Positions 16,527 to 25,677 are shown, counted from the stretch's first letter. The stretch is 64,000 nucleotides of DNA from UBA1724 sp963621575 (GCA_963621575.1 CAVFEH010000009.1:1-64000), one strand, 5' to 3'. Numbers and translations are program-made. Notes: generated by a model from the letters alone, not told the origin.

Positions 16527-17504
16527 CTATTCCAGGATGCTGCCCGGCATCACGGGATTGCCGCGAAGGAAGTCCGCCGCATTCATCTCCTTCTTCCCGT
16601 CGGGGATGAGGCGATGGATGTGCAGGATGCCGCTGCCGCAGGCGACGGAGAGGACGCTTCCATGTTCGGGAAGCACCGTCCCCGCCTGGCAGTCGCTGGA
16701 ATCGGCGGAATAGGTGGCCTGGGTGATTTGGATGCGGCGCAGCTTTCCCTGCACGGGGACACAGGTGTAGGCGCGGGGCCAGGGCTGGTAGGCGCGGACC
16801 ATGTTGAAGATCCGCTGGGCCGGACAGGTCCAGGGAATGGCGCCGTCCTCCTTGGAGATCTTGCGCACGTTGGGGGCGTCGGTGACACCCTGGGGGACGG
16901 GCAGAAGTCCCTCGCGCGCCACGCGATGCAGAATCTCGCAGATGTGCTCCGCAGCTAACAGACCCAGGCGTGCCTCCAACTGCCCCGTGGTCTCCGTCCC
17001 CTGGATGGGGAGCGGCACCGAGGCATAGACGGGCCCCGTGTCCAGGCCGCGCTCCATCCGCATGTAGCTGACGCCCGTCACCGTGTCGCCGTTCAGAATG
17101 GCGGCGTTGATGGGACAGGCCCCGCGGTAGAGGGGGAGCAGGGAGGCGTGGACATTGAGGCATCCGAAGGGAGGCAGGGAAAGCAGCTCTTGTTTCAAAA
17201 GCTGCCCGAAGGCCACCACAAGCAGTATCTCGATTCCCAGGGAGGAGAGGCGCTCCAGAAATTCTGGCGCGTTGACGGATTTCACGCGATCCACCGGGTA
17301 GCCAAGCTCCAGCGCATGCCGCGCGAAGGGGGTGGGCGTCATGATGCCCTTCCGGCCCACGGGACGGTCCGGCTGGGAACCGATTCCCGCCAGCTCAACA
17401 CGGCCATCCCCCTTCAGGGCGTCCAAAATGGGCGCGCCCAGGTTTCCGGAGCCTAAAAAGTAGATCCGGACAGGAGAGGAGGGGTTGGTGCCGCTGCTTG
17501 GCAT
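16527..17504 (-). CDS. fmt: Methionyl-tRNA formyltransferase
   Basis: A 325-aa enzyme that formylates initiator Met-tRNA with 10-formyl-THF. The catalytic Asn-His-Asp set is visible in C-L-N-V-H-A-S-L-L-P-L-Y-R-G and R-G-L-D-T-G-P-V-Y; an oligonucleotide-binding C-terminal domain follows (about 210-320). ATG 17504 is preferred over ATG 17588: a TATATT box ends one base upstream of the latter, so transcription would start inside or after it, and the added 28 residues resemble nothing. Formate-THF ligase, which supplies 10-formyl-THF, is also in this window. Confidence 0.93.
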   Translation of the reverse strand: MPSSGTNPSSPVRIYFLGSGNLGAPILDALKGDGRVELAGIGSQPDRPVGRKGIMTPTPFARHALELGYPVDRVKSVNAPEFLERLSSLGIEILLVVAFGQLLKQELLSLPPFGCLNVHASLLPLYRGACPINAAILNGDTVTGVSYMRMERGLDTGPVYASVPLPIQGTETTGQLEARLGLLAAEHICEILHRVAREGLLPVPQGVTDAPNVRKISKEDGAIPWTCPAQRIFNMVRAYQPWPRAYTCVPVQGKLRRIQITQATYSADSSDCQAGTVLPEHGSVLSVACGSGILHIHRLIPDGKKEMNAADFLRGNPVMPGSILE

Positions 17505-17588
17505 GGCGGAACGGAAGGGAAACGACGTCGCAAAGGGGTGGATGAGGCGGAAAAAGCACTCCCCCGGGAACGGGAGACGCAAAGACAT

Positions 17589-17594
17589 AATATA
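17589..17594 (-). promoter_or_regulatory. Candidate -10 box for fmt
   Basis: TATATT on the minus strand (17589-17594), preceded by CTGCGGAT. The implied transcription start near 17582 leaves an 80-nt leader and supports the ATG at 17504. No clear -35. Confidence 0.4.
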
Positions 17595-17803
17595 ATCCGC
17601 AGGTCAGGGCACTGTCCTGCGGATTGTGTGGGAATGAGGATGGGGGTGGGAGTTTGGGCCGCTTAGCAGGGACTCCCGGCGCCGTGGCACGCCGCAATTG
17701 CGAACCAAGGAAGTTATGGCGTTTATAACCTGTTCCGCATAAATGGACTGTAAAAGAATTTCGGGGGATTCCCCATTCCCTCCGCCAATGTGGCCGTTCG
17801 GCG

Positions 17804-18496
17804 TCATCGGTTTGTTTTTTCGGCGAAGTCGAATGCGACGGCGGTTTTCCAGTCGTCTCCGGAGAGTTGCATTTCCTTGACGAACCAGAGGCCGTTTTCG
17901 AAGCGTTTGGCGCCCTTCATGACGAGGCTCCGCCAGGGCGCGGATTCGCCCTTGCGGTACCATTTTGCCTCCATGGGGAACCCCTGTTTGGCTTCGAACC
18001 AGACGTCCACCAATTCGGAGCCATCGGGGGAGGCCAGCCGGAGGACCCGACAGTCTTGCCACCGGCTGGAGGAGCGCGGGAGTTCCTCCACGAAGTTCCA
18101 GAAGAGGAACGCGAAGGAGAGATCGGAGGGCCTCACGCCGAAATCGAAGAGTCCGGGTCGTTGTTCGGTTTCGGGGAGGTCCAGTCTCTGGACGCTCTTT
18201 CCAGCAGTCTCCAGCATCATCTCCAGGCCGTAGAAGTTCTCCTCGTTGAGGGTGAGCTGGGCGTACATCGCCTTCTTGGTGAAGGTGACGCGGAGCCCAA
18301 GGGTGCCTTTCAGGGTCTTCTGGCCCTTCTTTTTGTAGGTGAGACGCCCCGTCGCCTCTCCCCATGCCTCCTGGGCCAAGGGCTGCCGGATGGACTCCAG
18401 GAATTCCCGGGGGGGCAGTTCCTGCGCCGGAAGGGCGCTGGTTCCGGGGAGGGCCAGGCAGCAGAGGACCAGGAGGGAGAGGAGGACGTTCTTCAT
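17804..18496 (-). CDS. LolA-like periplasmic protein
   Basis: A 230-aa exported protein: Lys-Asn then a long Leu-rich signal peptide ending near S-A-L-P-A-Q (about residue 25). The mature part alternates beta-strand segments and resembles the outer-membrane lipoprotein-sorting (LolA/LolB/RseB) fold, including a V-D-V-W-F-E-A-K-Q-G-F-P-M-E-A-K-W strand pair typical of carriers that bind acyl chains. That assignment is a fold-level impression. It lies 53 bp behind the 759-aa membrane protein and is the last gene of that operon, so the two may act together at the envelope. About 300 bp follow before fmt; only a weak GGGG/CCCC hairpin near 17762 is seen there. Confidence 0.6.
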   Translation of the reverse strand: MKNVLLSLLVLCCLALPGTSALPAQELPPREFLESIRQPLAQEAWGEATGRLTYKKKGQKTLKGTLGLRVTFTKKAMYAQLTLNEENFYGLEMMLETAGKSVQRLDLPETEQRPGLFDFGVRPSDLSFAFLFWNFVEELPRSSSRWQDCRVLRLASPDGSELVDVWFEAKQGFPMEAKWYRKGESAPWRSLVMKGAKRFENGLWFVKEMQLSGDDWKTAVAFDFAEKTNR

Positions 18497-18549
18497 GGGA
18501 GGGAGGGGCTATGGGCCTGGGGCGGGAGGCCTGTTGTGCGGAGTGGCCG

Positions 18550-20829
18550 CTACTCTGCGGACGGGGGCGCGGGCGCCTCGGGGGCGGGTTCCGGCGCCTC
18601 GGTGGCGGCAGGCGCAGGCGCGGGCGCCTCCTCGACGGTTTCGGCATGGGCGGCGGCGCCTTGTGCGGCGGACTCGGCTTGCGCACGCTTGCATTCCCGG
18701 CACTTGCGATATTGCTGGATTCCCAGATAGCAGGCCACCATGAGGACGAGCACAGCGAGGAGCCAGGCCAGGAATTTGCGGAATCTGCGGGCGGGGGTGC
18801 CCAGGGCCTCTTTGGGGAATCTTCCGCCGCGGGAGAAGCTCTTCCGCTGCTTGCGGCTGAGGCGCAGGCGGGCGTTGATGGCCCATCCATTGCCCTCCAG
18901 AAGGGAGGAGAGATCCTGCCGGTTCAGCCGGATGACCGCCAACAGCACGATGGGCGTCAGGAGAACTACCAGGACGCAGGCCAGGGAGATCAGCAGGGAG
19001 AGGGCGCTCATGTCGGCCAGGGTCTTGCAGATGAAGGCCAGGGCGGAGGAGAGGGCGGCGAAGGCGATTCCCAGCCCCATGAGCATTCCGGATTTGTCGC
19101 CCTTCTGCGCGGCGGGCTGCGCGGCGGCGTCGGTGGCGGCCTTCTTGGGGTCGTTGATCATTCCGGACATCTTCCCGGTGATGACGCCCTCGGAGCTGCT
19201 GGACATGGCGGCCACCTTGTCTTCGGCCATCTTGCCGAATTTGGCGAAGGGAGCCAGGACGGCCTCCCGGAGGCACACCGGGTTCTCGATGACCTTCGTG
19301 ATTTTGGCGTTGTAGGTCTGTCCGTCGGGGGCGAAGAAGATTCCGCGCTTTCCGGCCACCAGATTGCCCTTGTCGCCGATGGTGACGGGGGCGCAGAGGG
19401 TCTGGGCGGGTTTGGTGTCCACCTCCACGTAGATGAGGAAGAGCCCGCTGTTGGCGGCCACGGCGGAGTGTGCGCCCAGGTCGTCCACGGGGAAGGTCAT
19501 GTTGAACCAGCGGCCGTCGATGACCACCTTTCCGCGCTCAAAGAGGGTGGGCTTCCGGGGTTTGTAGAGATCGGGGACGCTGATGAAGTTGTTGGCCACG
19601 GGGACAAGCCACTGCAGGTAGAGCAGCGCCTGCTCCACGGCCTCGGCTTCCTTGAGGATCTGTGCCACGGCGAGGTCCTTGGTCTCCAGGATGGCGGCCT
19701 CCTCCAGGACGCCGGGCATGGCGGCGTGGCGCTCCAGGGTCTCCTGGGCCACGGCGGCGCAAATGCCGCCCTTCTGGGAAGCCAGGTAGTCCTGGTAGGG
19801 GGTGAAGACGGCCTTCGCCTTCGCCCACAGGGCGGGGGTGAGTTCCTTGGCGTCGGCGCCCAGGAGGGGCAGAAGGATCTTCTCCCGCAGGGAGAGCCAC
19901 CATCCGCGCTGGAGGGGGTTGATGTATCCGGGTTCCTCCAGGGGGATGCTGGCGACGCCGCGGGGCTGGACGATGGGAAGCGCCTTCAGGTGGCTCTCCA
20001 GTCCGGGCCAGGCGGTGGGATCCAGGGCGCCGGGCTTGCCGTCGTTCTCCAGCACCACGCCGCTGAGGCGGGAATCGAAGCCCTGCAGGTCGCAGAGGCG
20101 GAAGAACTCGTCGACGAGTCCGGCGTTTTCCTGGAGAAGCGCCAGGAGCGCGGGGGTGTCGGCGCCGAAGGGAAGCAGTTCGCTGGTGGCCTGGCCCTCG
20201 GGAAGCTCGCCGGCCTTCTTCCAAGCCAGGTATTCGGGGATGGCGGCGTGGTATTCCCGGAATTGCGCCAGGGTCATGCCCATGGTGCCATCCAGGTCCT
20301 GGGTGCCGCCGGTGGCCGCCACGCCGCCTTCCAGGAAGTCCTTGAGGTTGGCGGCCAGTTCGGGGGTGGACGCCTCGCCGGTGGCGAGCAGGGAGATGAC
20401 GCCGTCGCCGTTGAGGGGGCGGCTGGTGAGGATCTTCTGGAATTCCCGGACCTGATCCAGGGTGATGGTCTCCTTGTCCTGGGCGCCCAGGTCGTTCAGG
20501 ATATACTCCGCGGAGTGGCGGATCTTCTTGGCGTCCTCGGAGTCGGTGAGGCGGGAGAGAAGCAGCTTTCCGTCAAAGGCGTCGGAGATGGAGTCCTTGT
20601 CGCCGTAGACGTCCAGCAGCCAATGGATGGCCGCCTTCAGGCTCTCGGTGGTGATGGAGCCCAGTTTGGCGGAGTCGATGTACGCCAGGACCTTCGGGTC
20701 GCAGGAATATGCCTTCACGGGGGCGCTCATGGCGACCCACAGGGCCTCGTCCAGGGTCAGGGCGTCGGCCAGGTCGTGGCCGTTCTGGATGGAGAGCTGG
20801 TAGGCCTTCCCGATATGGAGGAATTTCAT
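18550..20829 (-). CDS. Large membrane-anchored protein of unknown function
   Basis: Not recognised. It has 759 residues: a long, soluble alpha/beta-looking N-terminal part (1-560), with no signal peptide, beginning M-K-F-L-H-I-G-K; then hydrophobic segments near 575-600, 605-632 and 690-712; and a cytosolic- or periplasmic-facing tail that is a run of Ala, Pro and Glu. Around residues 140-155 there is L-N-G-D-G-V-I-S, faintly EF-hand-like. It sits between a beta-CASP nuclease gene and a LolA-like gene on one strand with short gaps, so an operon is likely. The soluble-then-membrane layout suggests a cytoplasmic sensor or scaffold attached to the inner membrane. Function unknown. Confidence 0.7.
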   Translation of the reverse strand: MKFLHIGKAYQLSIQNGHDLADALTLDEALWVAMSAPVKAYSCDPKVLAYIDSAKLGSITTESLKAAIHWLLDVYGDKDSISDAFDGKLLLSRLTDSEDAKKIRHSAEYILNDLGAQDKETITLDQVREFQKILTSRPLNGDGVISLLATGEASTPELAANLKDFLEGGVAATGGTQDLDGTMGMTLAQFREYHAAIPEYLAWKKAGELPEGQATSELLPFGADTPALLALLQENAGLVDEFFRLCDLQGFDSRLSGVVLENDGKPGALDPTAWPGLESHLKALPIVQPRGVASIPLEEPGYINPLQRGWWLSLREKILLPLLGADAKELTPALWAKAKAVFTPYQDYLASQKGGICAAVAQETLERHAAMPGVLEEAAILETKDLAVAQILKEAEAVEQALLYLQWLVPVANNFISVPDLYKPRKPTLFERGKVVIDGRWFNMTFPVDDLGAHSAVAANSGLFLIYVEVDTKPAQTLCAPVTIGDKGNLVAGKRGIFFAPDGQTYNAKITKVIENPVCLREAVLAPFAKFGKMAEDKVAAMSSSSEGVITGKMSGMINDPKKAATDAAAQPAAQKGDKSGMLMGLGIAFAALSSALAFICKTLADMSALSLLISLACVLVVLLTPIVLLAVIRLNRQDLSSLLEGNGWAINARLRLSRKQRKSFSRGGRFPKEALGTPARRFRKFLAWLLAVLVLMVACYLGIQQYRKCRECKRAQAESAAQGAAAHAETVEEAPAPAPAATEAPEPAPEAPAPPSAE

Positions 20830-20898
20830 GGGAGTATGGGGGATATTGTGGAATGGGTGGATTTCGCGGGGATGCGCGGAAAGACGCGGCGTGGTTTT

Positions 20899-22293
20899 CT
20901 AGTCCAGGACCACGGGCTGCTGATACTGGGGGACCTGGGCGTCCCAGCCCTTCTCCTGGGCGATCTTCTCCCGGAGGGCGGCGGAGGCCTCGGGTTCTCC
21001 GTGGGTCACGAAGACTTTCCGGGGCGTGCCGGAGACCGTGTCCAGCCAGCGGAGCAGCTCGTTGCGGTCCGCGTGGGCGGAGAAGCCGGTGATCCGCTGG
21101 ATGTTCGCCTTCACGTCGTAGGATTCGCCCAGGATGCGCACCTGTGGGTCGCCGTCCAGGATCTGGCGGCCCAGGGTGTTGCGGGCCTGGTATCCCACGA
21201 AGAGGATGGTGGACTCGGGGCGTCCGATGTTTTTGCAGAGGTGGTGCTTGATACGGCCGCCCGTGCACATTCCGGAGCCGGAGATGATGATGACGGAGCC
21301 GCGGATGTGGTTCAGGGCCTTGGATTCCTGGGAGCTTCGCACCACGGAGACGTTGGAGACCCGCAGCACCTTCGCCAGCTTCAGGGTGTCGTCGTCGAAG
21401 AGATACGGGTGGTGGACGAAGACGGTGTTGACCTTGCTGGCCATGGGGCTGTCCACGAAGATCCGCAGATTGGGGATGCGGTGTTCGGCGTTGAGCAGTG
21501 CCAGAAAGTAGAGGAGTTCCTGGGTGCGTTCCACGGCAAAGGAGGGGATGATCAGATTGCCGCCGGCGTTGGCGGTGTCGTTGATGATGCGCGCAAGTTC
21601 CTCGGGGATGTCCTTGGTTTCGCCGTGCTCGCGGTTGCCGTATGTGGACTCCACCAGGACGTAGTCGGCCTCGCCCACGGGAACGGGATCCTGGAGGATG
21701 GGCATGTCCCAGCGCCCCACGTCGCCGGAGAAGAGGATCCGGCGGGTCTCGGCGCCGTCGGTGACCGTGAGGCGGCAGCAGGCGGCGCCCAGGATGTGCC
21801 CGACCTGGAGGAACTCCAGGGTCACGTCCTGGCCGATCTCCACCTTCTGATTATAGTCCACCGGCAGGAAATACTGCGCCACCTCCTCGGCCTCTTCCTC
21901 GGTATACAGCGGCTCGTAGCCGTAGGGGCTGACACGGCCTTCCCGCTCGTGCCGCTTCCGCTTGAACTCGGCGTCCTCCGCGTTGATCTTGCCGCAGTCC
22001 TCCATGACAATGCTGGCGATCTCGGCGGTGGCGCGGGTGCAGTAGATGGGGCCCCGGAAGCCGTTGCGGACCAGCCGCGGGATTCGTCCGCAGTGGTCAA
22101 GGTGCGCGTGTGTGAGGATCAGGGCATCCAGCTTGTAGGGGGAGATGGGGAAGTTCTCCCAGTTGCGGCCCTTCAGGTCGTGCTCCTGGTAGAGTCCGCA
22201 GTCCACCATGATGCGCAGGCCATTGGCCTCCAGGAGATAGCAGGACCCGGTGACGTTTCCGGTGGCGCCGTGGAAGCTCAGCTTGATTTCCAT
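20899..22293 (-). CDS. Metallo-beta-lactamase/beta-CASP nuclease (CPSF-like)
   Basis: A 464-aa MBL-fold exonuclease/endonuclease of the RNA-specific beta-CASP group. T-H-A-H-L-D-H-C-G gives the dizinc site near residue 62, G-D-V-G-R-W is motif 3-like, and the beta-CASP cap includes S-G-M-C-T-G-G-R-I-K-H-H-L. A C-terminal F-S-A-H-A-D-R-N-E-L completes the metal site. Relatives process or degrade RNA 3' or 5' ends; the substrate here is unknown. It follows the YgiN-like gene by 33 bp and precedes the unknown 759-aa membrane protein. Confidence 0.9.
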   Translation of the reverse strand: MEIKLSFHGATGNVTGSCYLLEANGLRIMVDCGLYQEHDLKGRNWENFPISPYKLDALILTHAHLDHCGRIPRLVRNGFRGPIYCTRATAEIASIVMEDCGKINAEDAEFKRKRHEREGRVSPYGYEPLYTEEEAEEVAQYFLPVDYNQKVEIGQDVTLEFLQVGHILGAACCRLTVTDGAETRRILFSGDVGRWDMPILQDPVPVGEADYVLVESTYGNREHGETKDIPEELARIINDTANAGGNLIIPSFAVERTQELLYFLALLNAEHRIPNLRIFVDSPMASKVNTVFVHHPYLFDDDTLKLAKVLRVSNVSVVRSSQESKALNHIRGSVIIISGSGMCTGGRIKHHLCKNIGRPESTILFVGYQARNTLGRQILDGDPQVRILGESYDVKANIQRITGFSAHADRNELLRWLDTVSGTPRKVFVTHGEPEASAALREKIAQEKGWDAQVPQYQQPVVLD

Positions 22294-22326
22294 GCTCGGG
22301 GTTCTTGTGGGGTGGTGGGTGGCGTG

Positions 22327-22617
22327 CTAGGGGACCAGCGGTGTGTAGATGTGGCAGGAGCTCTTCTCTCGCATGCCTTGGATCTTCTGGCGGAACCAGG
22401 CGATGTTTTCGCCGGCCAGGTGTTTCTCCAGGGCATCCTTGCTTTCCCAGGTCTCGATCATGGTCACCGTGGCGCCGTCGGCGCCTTCTTCCACGCAGGG
22501 GGTGTAGCGGAGGCATCCGGGCTCTTTGCGCACCCGTGGCGCCAGCTCCTCGAGGATGGCGAGATATTCCTTCTGGAACTGGGGCTTGATGACGGCGGGT
22601 GCGCAGACGTGGATCAT
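22327..22617 (-). CDS. YgiN-like antibiotic-biosynthesis-type monooxygenase
   Basis: A 96-aa dimeric alpha-beta barrel (ABM) protein. The pattern E-Y-L-A-I-L-E-E-L ... R-K-E-P-G-C-L-R-Y ... T-M-I-E-T-W-E-S-K-D-A-L-E-K-H fits quinol monooxygenase YgiN and related heme- or quinone-handling proteins. It opens the operon of four genes running to 17804, with a candidate -10 box 61 bp upstream. The true substrate of such small ABM proteins usually cannot be told from sequence. Confidence 0.85.
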   Translation of the reverse strand: MIHVCAPAVIKPQFQKEYLAILEELAPRVRKEPGCLRYTPCVEEGADGATVTMIETWESKDALEKHLAGENIAWFRQKIQGMREKSSCHIYTPLVP

Positions 22618-22677
22618 GGCGGGGGTCTTGAAGTGGAGGTGGGCGGGGATGGAGGGGAGGGAAGCGGTGACCTTCTG

Positions 22678-22683
22678 AATATA
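22678..22683 (-). promoter_or_regulatory. Candidate -10 box for the YgiN-like operon
   Basis: Minus-strand GGGGGCATTATATTC contains TATATT (22678-22683), 61 bp before the ATG at 22617. The same GCATTATATTC string occurs before purL (31277-31286). Confidence 0.45.
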
Positions 22684-22768
22684 ATGCCCCCGTGGGGGCG
22701 GAAACGCACCCCGCGCCCCCTTTCCTCATTCCCCGGAAACATCCCCTCCCCTTGGCGCAGTACGCGTC

Positions 22769-23248
22769 TCAGGACGCCACCACGGCCCCCGTACTCCTGG
22801 CCCCGGCGTCCCCTTCCTCCAGGACAGGCTCGGCGGTGCGCTCCCTGGCCAGGAGTTCCCGGAGGGTGGCGCGCAGGAGCCGTTCCGTGAGGAGGACCAG
22901 GGTCTGCTGGCGCTTGGGTGTGGCGTTGAGGAGCCGGAGGGTGTTGAGGAAGCGCCGCGCGTAGTGGACCGCCTCCCGGGGGAGGGGGCGCAGGCAGGAG
23001 TTCAGGCGGGGCGACGCGTGGGAGCCCGACAGCTCCCGGTCGTACGCCCCCGCCAGGAAGTTCTCCACCATCCCCGCGTGTTTTCGTTGGCACGTTTTGC
23101 TCTTCCCGAGCTCCCACTTCCGGATTGTGGCCCAGGAGACCCCTAGAAAATCTCCCAATGCGGTGAAGGTGAGGCCAAGCTCCCGGCGCTTCCGGGACAG
23201 GGCCTGGCGATTTTCCGCCGTGAATAGGAATCGATCGTTTGTCGACAT
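22769..23248 (-). CDS. HTH-type transcriptional regulator
   Basis: A 159-aa DNA-binding protein. Residues 12-55 form a helix-turn-helix (A-L-S-R-K-R-R-E-L-G-L-T-F-T-A-L-G-D-F-L-G-V ... W-A-T-I-R-K-W-E-L-G) of the XRE/Cro class, followed by an Arg/Leu-rich helical region and an Ala/Gly tail. GGAGAC lies seven bases upstream of the ATG. It is a single gene with its own promoter region, and a GC palindrome (23282-23298) lies between the -10 box and the start, which suggests autoregulation. Target genes are unknown. Confidence 0.8.
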   Translation of the reverse strand: MSTNDRFLFTAENRQALSRKRRELGLTFTALGDFLGVSWATIRKWELGKSKTCQRKHAGMVENFLAGAYDRELSGSHASPRLNSCLRPLPREAVHYARRFLNTLRLLNATPKRQQTLVLLTERLLRATLRELLARERTAEPVLEEGDAGARSTGAVVAS

Positions 23249-23281
23249 GCAGACGTCTCCGTTGATTGGCAGGTGAAGACT

Positions 23282-23316
23282 CCCCCGGCCGCCGGGGGAG
23301 GACCGGGGAGACTATA
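23282..23316 (-). promoter_or_regulatory. Candidate promoter and operator of the HTH gene
   Basis: A minus-strand TATAGT (23311-23316) lies 63 bp before the ATG. An 8-bp-arm palindrome, CCCCCGGC-c-GCCGGGGG (23282-23298), sits just downstream of the expected transcription start and is a plausible repressor site. Binding is inferred only. Confidence 0.35.
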
Positions 23317-23403
23317 CCACATGCGCCGGCCCAAAGGGCGCCGGGGACGCCGCACTCCCGAAGGGCGCCAAGACGACCATGGCTTCCGGGAGTCTCCCGG
23401 GGA

Positions 23404-24534
23404 TTATTTCTCCAGTAGCGCCAGTGCGCCGCGGAGGAGTTCCCCGCGCCATCCTTGGAGGATGCGTCCCTCCTGGGGGGCCTTGCGGAGGTGGTTCGCC
23501 GCCCAGTGTTCGGCATCGTGGCGGGTGCATGCCAGGGTGGGCTCGATCTGACGATCCCGTGCACGCCTCTCCGCCAGTCCCAGCACCCGGTCGGAGAGCT
23601 TCTTCAGCTCGTCCTTCGGGAGCGGCCGCTCCCGTTTCCGGACGGCCAGTCCGCACCGCTCCAGGGCCTCCTGAGAATGCTTCAGCGCCTCCAGGATCTC
23701 GGCGCCCACAAGGTGAATCCGCTTGGGCCGGCATTGCGGCATGGAGAGGAGCCGGGATCCCTCTTGCGGGTTCTCGTAGGCGCACCAGATGAGTTGTTCG
23801 TCCGTGAGGAGCCGGTTGCGGGTGGTGTCGGTGGCGCGGGCTTTCTCCTCGCGCCAGAGGGCGAGGGACACCAGGCGCCCCCGGATGTCCTCGGGCATGG
23901 GCTTCCGGAGCGCGCCAATCTTGCGCCAGGCGTCCTCCACAGGAGGCGGAAGATAGGCCTCCCCGTGGCAGAATTGGGTCTCCATCTCCTCCAGGAACCA
24001 GGCGAGGTTCCCATTGGCCTTCAGGCGCTCTTCGTAGAGCGCCGCCAGTTCGGGGAGCAGCACCACATCGCCCGCGGCATAGTCGATCTGTTTCCGTGTG
24101 AGGGGGCGCAGGGTCCAATCGCTGCGGGTCTCACTTTTGTCCAGGAGGATCCCCAGCTTCTCTTGGATGACCGCCTTCAGGCTCTGGGTGGCGCTCTCTC
24201 CGCAGAAGCCGGCCGCGATCTGGACATCGAAGACATTGGCGGGCAGGACGCCGCAGGCGCGGTGGAGGATGGGCAGGTCGTTGGCGCCGCTGAAGAGGAT
24301 CTTCCGGCGTCCGGCGTCCCCCAGGAGTTCCCCCAGGGGCGACCAGTCCCGGATGGCCAGCGCGTCCACGATGGCGGCGGCCTGCCGATTGACTCCGATT
24401 TGGAGGAGTGCGAAGACGGGGAAGTATGTGCGGGTCCAGGCGAATTCGGTGTCCAGGGCCACAAGGGCGCCGGGGGGCAGGGCATGGAGGAATTTCGCCA
24501 GTGCGGCGTCAGTGTCGATCCAGAGGGGAGTCAT
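23404..24534 (-). CDS. rnd: Ribonuclease D
   Basis: A 3'-5' exoribonuclease of the DEDDy family, 376 aa, acting in tRNA 3' maturation. Exo I is A-L-D28-T-E30-F, Exo II is S-G-A-N-D-L-P-I-L, and Exo III is Y-A-A-G-D-V-V-L-L-P. An HRDC domain follows (about 215-290). It is last in the long minus-strand run from 31038, 84 bp after the glycosyltransferase gene. Confidence 0.92.
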   Translation of the reverse strand: MTPLWIDTDAALAKFLHALPPGALVALDTEFAWTRTYFPVFALLQIGVNRQAAAIVDALAIRDWSPLGELLGDAGRRKILFSGANDLPILHRACGVLPANVFDVQIAAGFCGESATQSLKAVIQEKLGILLDKSETRSDWTLRPLTRKQIDYAAGDVVLLPELAALYEERLKANGNLAWFLEEMETQFCHGEAYLPPPVEDAWRKIGALRKPMPEDIRGRLVSLALWREEKARATDTTRNRLLTDEQLIWCAYENPQEGSRLLSMPQCRPKRIHLVGAEILEALKHSQEALERCGLAVRKRERPLPKDELKKLSDRVLGLAERRARDRQIEPTLACTRHDAEHWAANHLRKAPQEGRILQGWRGELLRGALALLEK

Positions 24535-24618
24535 GGGGGCGTATTCGGGGCAAAAAGAAGGGGGAGGGCGGCGTGTGCCGCCATCCCCTTGGTGGCAGAA
24601 GTCTGTGGATTCGGGAGG

Positions 24619-25677
24619 CTAGTGGGCGTAGTGGGTGAACTTCCCCCAGAGGCGGAGGAGGGGCGACAGCAGGACGCATCGGGAATACGCCCGCAGGAGC
24701 CTGCAGAAGACCCTCTGGCGGAAGTTGAGGTAGACCTCCATCTGCCGGAGGGTTCCGCCTGCGTCCGGGGCGTCCCAGAGGGCCTTGATGATCTTCTGGC
24801 GTTCCTTATGGTTTGCCAGGATGTGCCTGTATTCAGGGTTGAAGATCTTGGAGAGGAATCCGGTGAAGGTGGTGACGGCCCAGGTGCGGCGTGCGGCGTG
24901 GGGCATCTCCTTCCGGTGGTCTCGATAGAAGTCCGCCAGGGAAAGCACGGCTTTCAGAAGGGAGTTGATGGCCAGGTCCCGGTGGTTCAGGCCCCAGTCG
25001 ATGGGGCGTCGTACGCACCAGTAGGAGGGCAGCAGCCGCTGCATTGTGGAGCACAGGCGCGCCCGGAAGTAGACCTGCGGCACCCAGGTGTGCGCCACGC
25101 GGTCCTGGAGGGACTCGTCCGCCCAGAGGTCCTGCCTCACGATGAAGTCGCGGCGATAGCATCCCAGGAAGAGCTCGCAGCGCAGGAAGCCGGTCTCGTG
25201 GCCCAGGCTCTCCAGCATTCGCAGACCCGTGCCCTCGCGGATTCCGGCGAAGGAGCGCAGGGGGATCTCCGGCACGAAATACATCTCGTCATCCATGTGT
25301 CCCATCACCGCTGTCAGGATCAGGAGGTCCATGGTGGGCTTGTCCTGGATGGCGTGGAGGATTCGTTCCACGGTGGTGGGGGTCATTTCGTTGTCGGCGT
25401 CGGTGTAGGTGAAGTAGACGCCATGGCATTCCCGGATGCCCAGGTTGAAGGCGGCGCCGCAGGTGGTCTCCCGGGGCACGGGGAGCAGCCGCGCCCGTGC
25501 GAAGCCATGGAAGGCCTCGCGGAAGGCGGCCTCGGAGGACTTGGGGCAGCCCCATCCGAGGCCCAGCACCTCCACGGCGGGAGTCAGATTCCGGGCAATG
25601 GTGGCCAGGTTCCGCTCGAGTTCCTTGGGAACCGTGGAGGTCAGGGGGATGATGATGGAGAGGAGTGGTGCGCCCAT
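24619..25677 (-). CDS. Family 2 glycosyltransferase
   Basis: A 352-aa inverting glycosyltransferase (GT-A fold). The start L-L-S-I-I-I-P-L-T-S-T is the classical nucleotide-sugar-binding strand, and Y-T-D93-A-D95-N is the DxD-type metal motif. The C-terminal third is rich in Arg and aromatic residues and looks amphipathic, which would suit a peripheral inner-membrane enzyme. Its neighbours include a heptosyltransferase, so lipopolysaccharide or capsule synthesis is plausible, but the acceptor is unknown. Confidence 0.8.
   Translation of the reverse strand: MGAPLLSIIIPLTSTVPKELERNLATIARNLTPAVEVLGLGWGCPKSSEAAFREAFHGFARARLLPVPRETTCGAAFNLGIRECHGVYFTYTDADNEMTPTTVERILHAIQDKPTMDLLILTAVMGHMDDEMYFVPEIPLRSFAGIREGTGLRMLESLGHETGFLRCELFLGCYRRDFIVRQDLWADESLQDRVAHTWVPQVYFRARLCSTMQRLLPSYWCVRRPIDWGLNHRDLAINSLLKAVLSLADFYRDHRKEMPHAARRTWAVTTFTGFLSKIFNPEYRHILANHKERQKIIKALWDAPDAGGTLRQMEVYLNFRQRVFCRLLRAYSRCVLLSPLLRLWGKFTHYAH

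Noticed and set aside
18364..22890. Very long plus-strand open frame (about 1500 codons) opposite the 17804-22617 operon
   Set aside because: It is Gly/Val/Asp/His-rich with no recognisable domain, lies entirely antisense to four good genes, and is explained by GC-rich third positions. Similar long antisense frames at 5091-7325, 31347-36017 and 43940-48277 were rejected for the same reason.
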